Assembly: GCA_944548615.1 (NCBI GenBank)
Contig: OX155961.1
Location: 31,078,204-31,142,203, forward strand
Direction: 5' to 3'
DNA length: 64,000 nt
Source of the DNA: Micropterix aruncella
Taxonomy: Eukaryota > Arthropoda > Insecta > Lepidoptera > Micropterigidae
Made by a program: the position numbers and the translations under genes. Positions 1-10,981 of this stretch are shown piece by piece. Numbering within the stretch: position 1 is the stretch's first letter; the number at the start of each line of letters is the position of its first letter. The notes below the pieces were generated by a model. It had not been told where the DNA came from, made no database searches, and saw nothing but the letters and a program-made list of their open reading frames with translations.

Positions 1-790
1 TTTTTTTTATAAATATAAAGATAGGCATGATCAAAGTCAACAAAACTGCAATACTCGAAGTTCACGGAAACAAAATTTCCTTATTCCTCGAGTGCAAACA
101 ACATTTTCACAAATACAAGCTTTCTTCCTTGGGCCCAGGTTATATAATGACATAGAAGAGAAATGGAAACACCCAAAGAACATTCAACAGTTTAAATATA
201 AGATAAACAAATGGTTATTTGAATTAGGGAGGTCTAAATCCGAAAACTTGTCTTGTATAGCGTATATTATATAATGGTTGATTTTAGCTAATATCGTATA
301 CATATACATAAAGTATTATGCATTTAATATTATTATATCGTATGGTATTTCTTATTTTTCACAATATTTTTATAATCGTATATATATAATTGTATTCTAT
401 TATAAATATGTTTATACCATAATATATTTATTATTTATTATAATCGAATTTAGGTATCTATGTACTTCCCATATTATTACATAAATATGATTAGGTATAT
501 ACATTGTAATATTTATACAGATTATTATATTATATTATATATTAAATTTTAATTAGGTACATTTACTATTTCTACAAATAAATCGTTAGTCAATTTAGTT
601 CTTTATAAATTAAATCGCTAATTTTAATTGTTTACTATGACCCGCCTAGATACAGGACATTTCAGTCCTAGTTAGGTGGGCACTGACCATTTGCTACATT
701 TGCGTGTTAAATTTATCCGAGTTACTTTATAACATTGGTAATAATGTGGCTATATGTATATAAAAAAATGAATAAAATACAAAAATCAAT
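1..790 (+). mobile_element. 3' end of a LINE (copy a), cut by the window edge
   Basis: The frame open from base 2 to the stop at 272-274 encodes the last ~90 residues of a LINE ORF2. It has the C-terminal signature seen in the intact element downstream: a basic stretch, LIPRVQTTFSQ, then FLGPRLYN, then FKYKINKWLFELGRS. A 3' UTR of ~490 bp follows, with a two-part hairpin at 641-680: outer stem CCCGCCTA/TAGGTGGG, inner stem AGGAC/GTCCT. An A-rich tail (AATAAAATAC...) starts near 764. The rest of the element lies outside the window. About 80% of bases match the 44.3-45.0 kb copy by eye. Confidence 0.8.
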
Positions 791-799
791 AATAAAATG

Positions 800-1150
800 A
801 TAACTAATTGATTTACATGTTCCCCTGATGTGGTATTTCTTTAATTGTCTATTCATTTGAGAATTATGTAATTATTAATTGGTGACTCCATAATACTAGG
901 CTTTTCGTCTGAGGATTTCTCTTATTTGCAGTGTTTGTAGTGAGATCAGACTGTTATTGTTTACATTGATGAGCAAGGTTTCCTATTTTTTTGTATTTTT
1001 TTAAATCTTATTTGCCAAAAGAAAAAAATAGAAATTATTTTTACAGAATGATTTTATGTCACTCCCAACTAGGCAGTACCTGTTTCAAGGAAAATGTCAA
1101 TTTTATATGATACTATTTTAAATTTTAAAGTTTAGCTTTATGAAAAGTTA
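800..1150. other. AT-rich interspersed repeat segments, no gene
   Basis: No coding signal. The stretch around 895-1010 resembles 43300-43420 (shared wording such as CTGAGGAT and TTTGCAG.GTTTGTAGT). The stretch 1045-1140 resembles 60455-60570 (GATTTT.TGTCACT..., then CAATTTTATAT.AT). Both look like pieces of dispersed repeats, probably LINE 3' ends, but I cannot name the family. Confidence 0.4.
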
Positions 1151-1154
1151 TAAA

Positions 1155-1240
1155 TAACACCCGACGTCAGTCTACCCTAGACAACGGCGGATGCAATGAC
1201 GCCGAAAACTCGGGTGCTACAAAATTCACGCGGTAAATTC
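1155..1240 (+). mobile_element. Penelope-like element, short 3'-terminal fragment
   Basis: The motif chain CAGTCTACCCTAGACAACGG, GCCGAAAA.TCGGGTGCTAC, CACGCGGTAAATTC matches the sequence after the stop codon of the Penelope-like element at 8868-8945 almost base for base. No coding part remains. Confidence 0.65.
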
Positions 1241-2144
1241 CTTTTTTATCTTATTTATAATGTCAATATTATGAAAAGTTGATAAGAAATTTTTAGAGTT
1301 TATTTAAAAAAATATAAAAATAAAATAAAATAAACAAAATCATCATTAAAAAATCAGATTAAAAAAATGGTGATTAAAAGAATAATATAATGATTAGATG
1401 CTACATAAACTATGCTGCATGATTTGCTGAAGCTGTTGTGACAATTGTAAGCTACATGATTTTGTCCATTTATTTTTTCTGCTATATCTATATAGTTATT
1501 CTATGCTGTATTCTATGCTATATTTTTTGTAAAAATATTATTATTAAAGTCAAAATCTTGAGTCAAAATATAATTTACAATTCAGGTATAATTTACAATT
1601 CAACCTCAATGCTTAGGTCAAAGTATTTCTCAATCCTCAGTCAAGGGTTAAGACCGCTGGAGAAAGGGCTTCGCTAGAAATCTAAGGGACGCGGACACTT
1701 CAAATTTAGCCTTGCAAATCCCTTTAGGAAATTTCCTTGGAGTTTATTCAATGTTTTTTTTTTATTTTCCATATAGGCGGTGATTTCGATAAAATAGCTC
1801 AATTTCAATTGTAATTTCTTGAAATTATTTTGAGAAAAAAATAATTATTATTATACATAAAATAATAAGTAAAATCACTAGAAGGTTAGGGTAGGCTACA
1901 ATCTCAAAGGAAAATGGTTTCTAAAACTATCGTCATAACATATTCATTAAGGCTTAGCGACAGGCAAAAGGTAATACCCGAGGGATTGATATTACATACA
2001 TACAAAATTTGTATCATGTAATGATTCTATTATTTGTATCCAAGCTGCCCATAGGGCTTCTCGCAGATAGAGTTATATGGATTGTTTGTAACTCAAAGTA
2101 TTCCTGGAAGGACGTGTTGTGGCAGCCGAAATGAGATATTACAA
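1241..2144. other. No recognisable feature
   Basis: AT-rich DNA. Open frames here are short and without family motifs. 1610-1740 is slightly richer in GC but matches nothing I recognise. Confidence 0.5.
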
Positions 2145-2163
2145 CCCCCCCCCCCCCCCCCCC
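2145..2163. repeat. Poly-C tract (19 C)
   Basis: Uninterrupted run of 19 C in otherwise AT-rich DNA. Similar runs occur at 14232 (12 C), 57837 (25 C) and, as G, at 28622 (12) and 55468 (17). Confidence 0.95.
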
Positions 2164-3624
2164 GGTGTATGTCCGAAAATCAATAGTATTTGAGAATTTA
2201 GAATTTTCAAGTTTATTCGTCAGTAACCCACAATCGGATATTTGAGACTTAATTATAAAAAAATCTAGTTTTTGAATGGTTTTCAATTCAATTCTCTTTA
2301 AGCTAACAAAATCATGAAAACCACTAAATACCTACAAAATTATAATTTACGACCCATAACATTTCTTTCTCGCAGTCCCCTAGCATCCCCTCCTTAACCT
2401 CAAAACTTGATAGTATGCATTTTTAAGGACAACGAGTCTATCTGAAAAGTTTTATCTCAATTAGATAAGGAAGTGGGTTAATTGGCTGTCGAAAGATTTT
2501 CCCTCATTTAGCACGGTTGCAAAAATAACAGAGATGAACTAAAAAACAGAAAGAATGTCTTAAAACCGCGCGTTCGGCTGCTTTTCATTCGCCTAATTTT
2601 TGAGTTGCTACGTTTTGGTGTATTGACACAGAAACCTTCCGCTCTCTTATTAACAGTACAACTGTATCAAAATCCGTACAGCAGTTCGTCAGATTATCGC
2701 AATCAAACAGGCTGACAGACAGACGTACAGACATCGCTTGGGGGCTTTGATTTACTATTGTTGAAATGGATATATAGCCAAAGACGCAAGGTACGATGTA
2801 AATAATACGCATATGTTCTAGGTAGAGAGAAATCGTTTTAGGAAATTCTTTGAAAATGCTCAAAATAGTTTCCTTTGTTATACGAGTAGGTAACTGTAAA
2901 CTACTAAGTATATATTTCTTTAATATATGCTTTAAAAAAAGTACAGAGGATGAAAACCTAAACTCCGTACATAAATGCTAAAGAAATATTAAAGTTTGGT
3001 TAAGAAATCTGAGTGACAGGTTTCTTATGGAGTAGTACTACTTAGTAAAAACAAAAATAAGCGATGTCTGTAGGTCACGAAAGGTCGTTGAATTATGGAA
3101 CTATGTGATATAATTTCAATGGCTAAACTAAATGGTGTAACATAACAAACATTTAGGAGGAAAACCTTAGATAAAATAATAATCAAGCAAGAAAGGAGCA
3201 AGGGACACTAATAATTAGTTGATCTGTCTGAAGTGTCTTTTATAAAATTGTCGATTATGAATAAAATTGTTTATTGATTTTAATGTGATGACTATTAAAC
3301 TCAAAAATTGAGAAAAAATTCGAAAAATTCTTAATTTTGGTACTCGATCGAGAATGGACTAGTTTTGCATGCTTCGATTTTGAAAACCCAAACAGGTGAT
3401 GGACACTATTTTCGGTTACGAGCTAAGGCGACCTAAGGCGACACCTAAGGCGATGTCAAAAATAGCATAATTAATATGGCATTCCTTCGTAGAAGCGTTG
3501 AACCGTAAACCATCACCAATTAACACTAGCTATTATTGTCCTATGTATAATCAAATTATGCGATACCTAACGGGACTTACATTACCGTGCAGAATCGTAT
3601 TTTTTTTATTTTTTTTATAAACTA
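2164..3624. other. No recognisable gene
   Basis: AT-rich spacer. A minute tandem motif (CTAAGGCGA, three imperfect copies) lies at 3424-3452. 2590-2870 has mixed composition with a short CAGACAGAC run but no coding motifs. Confidence 0.45.
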
Positions 3625-3817
3625 CTAGCTGACCCGTGCCCACTTCGTTGGGCGGTAAAAATTTTTACTTGTGATGAAATTATGAGTGTGGTTCGGTTAG
3701 TACCATAGATTTATTATACTACCGTTAGATTGGCAATGCGAAAGAGAAAGAACATAGATACTGGTATGTTAGAGCGCGATAGACAGGCGAGACCATTCAC
3801 GTACACGCTATCGGCCT

Positions 3818-3847
3818 GTATCGGCCCAACGTCAGTTGGGCCGATAC
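3818..3847. repeat. Perfect 13-bp inverted repeat, 4-nt loop
   Basis: GTATCGGCCCAAC, loop GTCA, GTTGGGCCGATAC. The stem is GC-rich and has no mismatch. It lies in the extra DNA inside the H2 Helitron copy. Confidence 0.9.
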
Positions 3848-4286
3848 AAATCCCGCTTAATTTTCCAAAATCTCGCGTTTAAAGGTGTAATTTGGTGGGT
3901 CATAGACGTAATCAATTATGATTACTTGTGCAGTATCTGGATGTAACTCATCAAAGAAAGAAAATCCACAGAAAATCCACATTTCACATGTAAGTACGAT
4001 TTATCTAAATGCAATATTTTGGAGCTCTATACATGAAAATTATCCTGAAATGGATGGGTAATAATATTGCATTTTGTAATATTAATGCTCGGAATACGTA
4101 GGAATTGAATTTAACGTAATATTAAATACGTGAATTGCTAGTATTTCTAACCTCAAATGTATAGTGAGAGCGCTAATATCGATATCCACATATCGATATG
4201 TAACTTGGCTGACAACGGTATGCCGTACATGCGGCCTTATTAGAAGAGATCGTAACAAGTATATACTACATCTATGGTTATAATAA

Positions 4287-4345
4287 TCTATAACTTATAC
4301 ATCTATAACTTATACATCTATAACTTATACATCTATAACTTATAA
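4287..4345. repeat. 15-bp minisatellite, about four copies
   Basis: The unit ATAACTTATACATCT is repeated head to tail about four times inside the enlarged H2 Helitron copy. Confidence 0.85.
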
Positions 4346-5074
4346 TACTACATCTATGGTTAGTACTGAGGGCTATGATTTATTTCCTGACTGCCAAAAG
4401 AAGGGTTATATTTTTACTGCATATGTATGTATGTATTTGCATACCAATTTGAATATATTACCGTTATTTGTGAGTGTCTTCTTGTGAGTGTCTCATTTGT
4501 GAGTGTCTTATCTCTTTAGGCATTTATGCAGTAAAAGGGAAATTATATGCAGTAAAAGGGAAAAGTCTTTTGTCACTTGAGACGATAAACTTACTTATTT
4601 TGATAATAATTCATAATTGTTGATAATATGACCAATAAACGTGACCTAACGATTTAAATTATTTTTAAAATATAAAAAACTACTTTTTGTGGCTTAAATA
4701 CAAAATTTAGACATATGATTTCCTTTACTTTTTTGTGGGCATTACTAAGCTCTACAACTTTTCTCTAGAACTCAATCATATATCTCTCATCGTTAAAGTA
4801 GCGTTCGTAAGAAACGTTTTCATTCGACTGTTTTTCTCCGAAATACTTTGTAAATCCAACGACCACGAAAAAGTCTTTTCATTTTTCGAATTAATATATA
4901 GCCATATGACACTCACAAATAACGTGGCTTTCTATTCGTAAAAGAATTTTCAAAATCGGTTCAGTAGATCCAGAGATTACTTCCCACAAGGTCACAAAAT
5001 TTACCTCTTTATAATATTAGTATAGAAGTATAGATTACGACACGGTCGCGGTTCCATACCTATGTCGTATTATC

Positions 5075-5225
5075 TCTTTAACTATTTATTCAGTAAAAGG
5101 TAAAAGTCTTTTGTTTTAAACACTTGAGACAATAAATTTACTTATTTTGATAAGAATTCATAATTGTTGATAATATGACCAATAAACATGACCTAACGAT
5201 TTAAATTATTTTTTTAATATAAAAA
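5075..5225 (-). mobile_element. Internal fragment of an H2 Helitron
   Basis: Repeats the segment 4500-4680 (AAAAGTCTTTTGT..., CACTTGAGAC, GATAATATGACCAATAAAC, CCTAACGATTTAAATTATTT). The ends are missing. It lies just beyond the 5' end of the larger copy, so it may be a partial tandem copy. Confidence 0.6.
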
Positions 5226-5570
5226 AAATATATTAAAAAATCACCATAATATCGCGCACTCGGTTGGTTATCGTCATAACTATTCAAATATTTGTCCACA
5301 TTTGTCCAAATTATGTACTGTAAAAGACAAAATTTATCTACTTTAGATACCAGATGTGATAAAAGTATTTATTTTGATATAATAATCAATTTATTACTAC
5401 CAAATGTGCGTTAGAAATGATTTTTATTTTTTTATTGTATTTATGGTTCACTATTTTGGCGATAGTGGCTTACACATAAAATATAGATATATATTGTCGC
5501 TGGCTTTTTTGTAGGACTATTTAAAATAAACATTTCCATTGTATATTATATACGTGTAACTCCAACGGTC
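5226..5570. other. No recognisable feature
   Basis: AT-rich DNA without coding or repeat signals that I recognise. Confidence 0.5.
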
Positions 5571-5840
5571 GCGCATTCGCCCACCGTTAGGCATACGCCT
5601 CTCCAATCACTCTCCATCCGGATCGGTTAGTTTGGTTTGGCAGCCTGATCGTATCCAGAGATTCTTAGCACCCCCTGCCCCGCCGTTACGGTAACCGCTG
5701 CCGTGGCTCGGGCTAGTGGGCTGCTGGGGACTGGGGGCCGTGGTAAGGTTGTACTGTTCATCATCATGATTGGAGATATTTAGCCCGATACCCGCCACGT
5801 CGGCCACACGTCTTGGCGAGCTCCACGCTTTCAGGAAAAT
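5571..5840 (-). pseudogene. GC-rich coding-like block, possibly the 5' part of an RTE-type LINE
   Basis: An island of ~58% GC in AT-rich surroundings. On the minus strand 5807-5607 is open for 66 codons, with a Pro/Ser-rich stretch followed by GSGYRNGGAGGAKNLWIR. This vaguely recalls the segment before the endonuclease start (...LRIGTWNV) in RTE-type elements, but the diagnostic WNV motif is absent and the reading frame stops. Base composition is the main evidence. It could equally be an unknown exon. Confidence 0.25.
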
Positions 5841-5961
5841 ATTTCCATTTCCTAGGCTTGTGGCAACATGGTCGGGTTACTTAACCACCGAATTGCACTA
5901 TATTTTCTAAATTTAGTATTTAATTATTATTTATTGTTGAGAAAATTTTCAAAATATATGT

Positions 5962-6203
5962 TGACGGTTAGAATTTAAATTTCGAATATCAATTTCTTAC
6001 ATTTTTTCCTACTTACTTGACAGTTATCGTTATATTTTAGATATTTCACACTATATCTTATAAATTATAGCCTATGTGTTATTCTGATGTGTAAGCTATA
6101 TTATTGTAAAGTTTCATCAAAATCCATTTAGTAGTTTTTGCGTGAAAGAGTAACAAATATCCATACATTCTTACAAACTTTCGCGTTTATAATATTAGTA
6201 GGA
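5962..6203 (-). mobile_element. Helitron-like element, family H1, variant 3' end
   Basis: The minus strand begins TCCTACTAATATTATAAACG at 6203 and continues with the H1 body (AAAACTACTAAATGGATTTT, ATAGCCTATG). Its distal part is the variant TGACAGTTATCG...GAATTTAAATT also seen at 10450-10540 and 48985-49070, in place of the usual GGGCGCAGCTAG end. Confidence 0.75.
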
Positions 6204-6294
6204 TATAGCTGATCCGACAGGCGTCCTGTCCAAATTTCAATAAATTTGCTTGTGATCGTTTAGTGAAGGTGTTGCCCCACCACAAGAGTTTTCC

Positions 6295-6415
6295 GGAAAC
6301 TATTACCCCCCTCCCCCCGCCAAATTCCTCAACCACCCACCTCTCTCTAACTCCACCCCCTAACCAATCACTACCCCCCCCCCTAACCCCCCCTTCCAAA
6401 CTCCCCCACCCTCGT
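6295..6415. repeat. C-rich low-complexity tract
   Basis: About 120 bp dominated by C on the plus strand with many runs of 5-9 C, so G-rich on the minus strand and able in principle to form G-quadruplexes. The open frame across it is a compositional artefact. Confidence 0.8.
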
Positions 6416-7232
6416 GCCTGGCCATGGTCATTAATGATATGATATTTCTTTACGATTAGGTACATAAGTATCGAATTAATTATGCTGATGCTGGTGTGTT
6501 TTTTTATTTTCACTGTGATATTATATATACATACTCGTACATTCATACATATTATATTAGCAATAAGTAAGTCTCTCTAGACAGAGAGTACCCGTGTGCA
6601 GAATAATCTTTACACATGCAACATATGTAAATGGTGAATATTTCCAAAAAAGTTGCACTAAAAGTCACCGTATCATAATCTTCAGCGGGTAAACCTTAGG
6701 GCTTGGCTATATTTTATTCTAAAGCTGTATAATAATGATCATTAAATAAATATAAATGAAAAGCAATAAATTATTTCTATTTTTATTCAACCGTTTCACA
6801 AGTGAAACACGACCACTTTTCGCCCTCAACTCTCTCCTTACTAATCCGGATCAAAGGTCTTACTGTCATTTTGCTACCTTTTTTCCGACAAAAGATTCCT
6901 CAGGGGAGGCCGCTCGGAAAGGGCTTACTTCGCTCCGTTCACTTAGGAGCTTTCTTGTCACTGGCTCGACACTTAATCTTAGTACCTTGTCGTCCACTGA
7001 TAACACTTATGTCGGACTCAAAGGACCAAGGGGTGGGGGAAAGGATGTTTTCAATATCTTTGTTTGACTTTGCCGCTCCTCTGCTTTGGTGGAACATTTT
7101 GCCGAGTCACGGCGCGGGCGTTTCTAACGTAATGAAAGTCATTTACTGACCTCAACAGAATTGAATGTGGAACATGGAAGAAAAACAACACTTTTTGAGG
7201 CAACTTATCTTTTTCTTTAAAACTTAACTAAT
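6416..7232. other. No assigned gene; mixed-composition block 6820-7130
   Basis: 6820-7130 is GC-richer than its surroundings and open in two plus-strand frames for ~100 codons each, without any motif I recognise. It may be an old transposon piece. Confidence 0.35.
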
Positions 7233-7606
7233 AGGGTTCATCTACAAATAAAAAATAAAGTAAGTATATTAAATAGAATAAAAAACACGACTGCCGTTAC
7301 AAAAAGTAAACTACTGTATTTATAATTATTTTTTAACTGTGCTTTTATAAAATATTTGTGGTTTATATATTTATCCATATAGTTATATATAAATCAATCA
7401 GAACATTGATTTATTACTAAACACGATATATTTACGTTCATTTATTGACGTAAGGGAGATTTGGACATTTAGGCAACAATTTATTTGATATTTTAACAGT
7501 TAAGATACCCCATGACACTAGAGATGACATAATGGTTTAAACAATACCTCATAATTCTAAATCCGCGAAAGCGTTAATACATGGAAAACATACATAGATG
7601 AACCCT
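7233..7606. mobile_element. Mariner-like MITE
   Basis: Terminal inverted repeats AGGGTTCATCTAC...(left) and AGGGTTCATCTATGTATG (right, read on the minus strand) bound a 374-bp element with no coding capacity. The internal words ACACGACTGCCGT and AAAGT.AACTAC recur at 55880-55930 in a fragment that retains mariner transposase coding, which ties this MITE to that family. Confidence 0.7.
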
Positions 7607-7772
7607 GGACACATGGCACTCCTCTTTTGTTAGGAAGTCGTGTCAAAACATAGCATATGACCAGCTGTATTCCTCTTTAAATTTCTGTATTCTTCTTGAA
7701 ACATCTAAAATATAGCTTATTGATCACACACCTAGTATATTGACAGTCGTATTCAGGAAGACACAATATATA

Positions 7773-8062
7773 CAGGTGAGTTTTTATTAACAGGCACCCT
7801 TCAAGGGGGCTAATCCGTACGAGCAACTGAACAACTTTTGATAAAAACTTTTGGAAAAAAACAAAAAAAAACATTTTTTTTTGTTGAAATAATTTTGAAT
7901 TTTGTTTTTTTTTGTTTTTAAAATCAAAAATTTGAAGAACTTGTTTGTTATATAAAACTTTAACAAGAATTTAAGCGCGTGGTACTATCTATCTGTAAGT
8001 AAAATATCGGTAATGAACGATATTAGAGATATATTACTAACCGCTAGATGGCGCATCGTGCT
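7773..8062 (+). mobile_element. Half copy of long-TIR MITE family M1
   Basis: Starts with the M1 end (CAGGTGAGTTTTTATTAACA, compare CAGGGTGAG at 22711). It then holds AACTTTTGATAAAAA and the element's central near-palindrome (AAAATATCGGTAATGAACGATATTAGAG) up to GATGGCGCATCGTGCTTAG. The second long arm is missing. It runs straight into the Penelope-like element. Confidence 0.55.
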
Positions 8063-8065
8063 TAG

Positions 8066-9000
8066 CTCTTTTTATACAATATTTTTCCTAAGGACATCAT
8101 TGACATGTTCCATCTCCTTCGGAAAATGCTCAGCGTCGCATAGATCGCGTGCTCGATTCACGAGAAATGGATTCGGTAAATATCACGAAACACGCACACG
8201 ATCTAATACAGACGAAACTCAGAAGCCGGGCAGATCAAGAGCATTCTTACCATACGTCAAGGGCGTGACAGATCGAATAAGTAAGATGCTAAACAGATTC
8301 GATATAAAAACGACCTTCAAGCAGACCTAAAATACAGCTCAATTTTTGAGGCTGTAAAGATGTTATACCACTGCAAACCCCGGGTGTGTATAAAGTCGAA
8401 TGCAGTTGCGGTCTAGCCTACGTTGGACAAACGAAACGGCCCATAGCCACGCGACTGTCAGAACACATCAAAGCTGTTAAAAACGTTCAGCGAGAAAAAT
8501 CGGCGATCTGCGAACATATATTGGATAGCGGAAGTAACCACTGGATGCAGTTTCAAAATCCCATTGTGCTATCCAAAGAACAATTCTACTTTCCTCGCAT
8601 GATCCGGGAAGCCATTCAAATAAGAAGAACCCCGAACTTTAACAGAGACGACGGTTACAAACTCTCTTCTACGTGGAACCCTCTTCTTAAAATGTTCCCG
8701 CCGCCGAACGCCGAACGCAAAGACGTAAAACAGGATACAGTGAGTGTTGTGTGCAGGACGGATTTTCAAAATTCCCGCGCTCCGAGCCCGGCCCCCCACC
8801 ACCGTTATAACCTACGCAGTGGCGGAAGCGGTACGCGGCCTACCCGCAAAACAACGGATTGACAGCTCTTCAGTCTACCCTGGACAACGGCGGCTGCAAC
8901 GTCACCGAAACGTCGGGTGCTACAAATTTCACGCGGTAAATTCGTTTTCTATCCTATTTATATGTCAAACAACCGCGATAGTCTTCGATTTGATATATAA
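8066..9000 (+). mobile_element. Penelope-like element, 5'-truncated
   Basis: Retains the part of a Penelope-like retroelement between the reverse transcriptase and the 3' end: a linker (8220-8330, LPYVKGVTDRISKMLNRF), the GIY-YIG endonuclease region, the C-terminal tail and a 3' UTR (8863-9000). The reverse transcriptase itself is absent. A stop and frame change at ~8328 separates linker and endonuclease. Fragments of the same family lie at 1155, 13905, 50165, 50656 and 55255. Confidence 0.8.
8386..8862 (+). pseudogene. GIY-YIG endonuclease domain of a Penelope-like element
   Basis: 158 codons. The N-terminal part reads (G)VYKVECSCGLAYVGQTKRP, followed by RLSEH and CEH. This is the GIY-YIG layout of Penelope-like elements: the Tyr pair, the Gly-Gln-Thr-Lys-Arg loop, then an Arg and a His. 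In the family this domain nicks the target for reverse transcription. A basic tail with HHRYNLRS and Pro/Thr/Arg-rich residues follows before the stop. The upstream polypeptide is broken by a stop at ~8328, so the protein could not be made whole. The reading frame itself is clean. The minus-strand relic at 50259-50528 is a second copy of the C-terminal half. Confidence 0.8.
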
Positions 9001-9039
9001 AGGAATCCTCCTAAAAAAATCAGTAGGCAAGATCATGGC

Positions 9040-9480
9040 CACCATATTCTAGGACAGGGAGGGTATACTGCTGATTGATTATATGGAAGCTAAGAAACCA
9101 TCACTGGCGAAGCTTACGCATCAATTCTGCATACATTGAGGGACGCCAATAAGGAGAAAAGACGCGGAATTTAGACGTCAGGGGTGCTGCTCCTGCATGA
9201 CAATGCCCCTGTGCACAAGTGCATCAAAGCGGTCACAGCTGTAAGGCAGTGTAGCTTTTTGTCGCACAACCATCCACCCTATAGCCCTGACCTGGCCCCT
9301 ATTGACTTCTAACTGTTCCGACATTTGAAGGCTTACCTTCGAGGGAAGCGCTTTGAAGACGATTGTGCAGTAACGAATGAATTCTTTGCAGAACAAGAGA
9401 AAGATTATTTTAGGGGGTTTTCGAATTTCCGGCAAAGTGTAGCAAGTGCGTTGAGTTGACGGGAGACTACATTGATGAAC
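9040..9480 (+). pseudogene. Mariner-type transposase relic (C-terminal half)
   Basis: Read across a frame break near 9150, the plus strand gives LLIDYMEAKK, then VLLLHDNAPVHKC, then HPPYSPDLAPIDF and ending GDYIDEQ. HDN and SPDLAP.D are the second catalytic Asp block and the third-Asp block of Tc1/mariner transposases. An in-frame stop follows the third block (DF*LF), and the N-terminal DNA-binding part is missing. No clear terminal repeats were found. It directly follows the Penelope element. Confidence 0.8.
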
Positions 9481-10300
9481 AATAAAAATAGTTTTTAGTA
9501 AATTCCTTCTTTCACTCTTAGGTAGATAACTTATCTAGTGTCCTCGTATATTGACTTCTCAAAAGCTTCCGATCGCAACAGTCATTCCAATCTAATTGCT
9601 AAACTATCTTCAGTGGGCTTATATGGGCATTTCTTGAGTTGTGTATTCCATGTAGATAGACGGTAACAAACCATTGTCATTATTATAAATCATGCAGGAG
9701 AAACAAAATAAATTCATAGCCAATGGCGCATCGCATATCTGAGCAAAATGGACCGTATCTAGGGATGCTGATATTTTCCTTAAGATATCGCTTCTCGTGA
9801 TTTGACTGGTATAACGTTCGGTTATATAGAAATAGTTGTAAACATTCACACTTTTATAAAATATACGAAGGGTATTATTAGGTTATACACCGACATATTC
9901 ACTTATGTCTTTTAATGTATACAATAATATCGGCTCATGCTTTAAGTAGTTGACGACTTGAAAACGACGACATGCTTCGCGTTGACGACTTGTAAATCTT
10001 TTCAGAAGTGAGGAATGGGGATGATTGCTCAGAAATTCAGCAGAACCTAGGTCGTGTAAGAGTTTTTTTTAATCAGCCCAAAATTCAGTATTTTTTCTCG
10101 GCAACAAAAGTCTAAATTAGGATAAGTTATAATTTATTTTCAACATCCTTTTTCGTCTAAAATCTTCTTTAAAAAAAAAAAGGTTGTTTATTATACAGTT
10201 ACTCCCTGAAATATTTTCCGTGCTGTCTCAAAAACTTTGCATAAGACAAAATTATACTTTGAATAGAACGTTTGTAGTATTAAATTTTCCTAAAAACTTA
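9481..10300. other. No recognisable feature
   Basis: AT-rich DNA with only short open frames and no repeat I could match elsewhere in the window. Confidence 0.5.
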
Positions 10301-10543
10301 TCCTACTATTATTATAAACGCGAAAGTTTGTATGTATGTATGGATGTTTGTTACTCTTTCACACAAAAACTACTGAATGGATTTTGATGAAACTTTACAA
10401 TAATATAGCTCACACATCAGAATAACACATAGGCTATAATTTATAAAGATATAGCGTGAATTATCTAAAATATAACGATAACTGTCACGTAAGTAGGAAA
10501 AAAATCTAAGAAATTGACATTCGAAATTTAAATTCTATCCTAC
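10301..10543 (+). mobile_element. Helitron H1, first of three in tandem, variant 3' end
   Basis: Begins A|TCCTACTATTATTATAAACG. The distal part is the TGACAGTTATCG-type variant (read on plus as CGATAACTGTCACGTAAG...) and ends near GAAATTTAAATTCTATCC instead of CTAG. The next copy starts 10 bp later. Confidence 0.75.
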
Positions 10544-10552
10544 TATCCTACT

Positions 10553-10767
10553 TCCTACTAATATTATAAACGCGAATGTTTGTATGTATGTATGGATGTT
10601 TGTTACTCTTTCACGCAAAAACTACTGAATGGATTTCGATGAAACTTTACAATAACATAGCTTACACATCAGAATAACACATAGGCTATAATTTATAAAG
10701 ATATATGGTTTTCTGTCATCATTATCACAATTTCTCATCACCGGGTGAAACCGCTGGGCGCAGCTAG
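10553..10767 (+). mobile_element. Helitron H1, second of three in tandem
   Basis: TCCTACTAATATTATAAACG to GGGCGCAGCTAG, followed by T. A small hairpin context (GGGTGAAACCGC) precedes the CTAG end, as expected of Helitrons. 215 bp, non-coding. Confidence 0.85.
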
Positions 10768-10770
10768 TAT

Positions 10771-10981
10771 ATATTATAAACGCGAAAGTTTGTATGTATG
10801 TATGGATGTTTGTTACTCTTTCACGCAAAACCTAATGAATGGATTTTGATGATACTTTACAATAATATAGCTTACACATCAGAATGACAGATAGGCTATA
10901 ATTTATAAAGATATATGGTTTTCTATCATCATTATCACAATTTTCCATCACCACGCGGGTGAAACCGCTGGGCGCAGCTAG
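10771..10981 (+). mobile_element. Helitron H1, third of three in tandem
   Basis: Lacks the first ~10 bases (starts ATATTATAAACGCG) and ends GGGCGCAGCTAG|T. GCGGGTGAAACCGC just before the end can form a 4-bp stem-loop. It abuts the previous copy head to tail. Confidence 0.8.

Larger units (their letters stand above)
3625..5026 (-). mobile_element. Helitron-like element, family H2, enlarged copy
   Basis: The minus strand starts TCTATACTAATATTATAAAG and ends CACGGGTCAGCTAG, the same ends as the 734-bp plus-strand copy at 23878-24611. TC at the 5' end and CTAG at the 3' end fit non-autonomous Helitrons. This copy is about twice as long because extra DNA sits in the middle (roughly 3700-4350), including a perfect hairpin and a 15-bp minisatellite. 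No Rep/helicase coding remains. Confidence 0.7.

Noticed and set aside
6187..6546. 119-codon minus frame with Gly-rich centre
   Set aside because: Composition artefact of the C-rich tract at 6295-6415.
8868..8945. Hammerhead ribozyme in the Penelope 3' UTR
   Set aside because: Penelope-like elements often carry one and CGAAAC is present, but I find no CUGANGA core, so it cannot be supported here.
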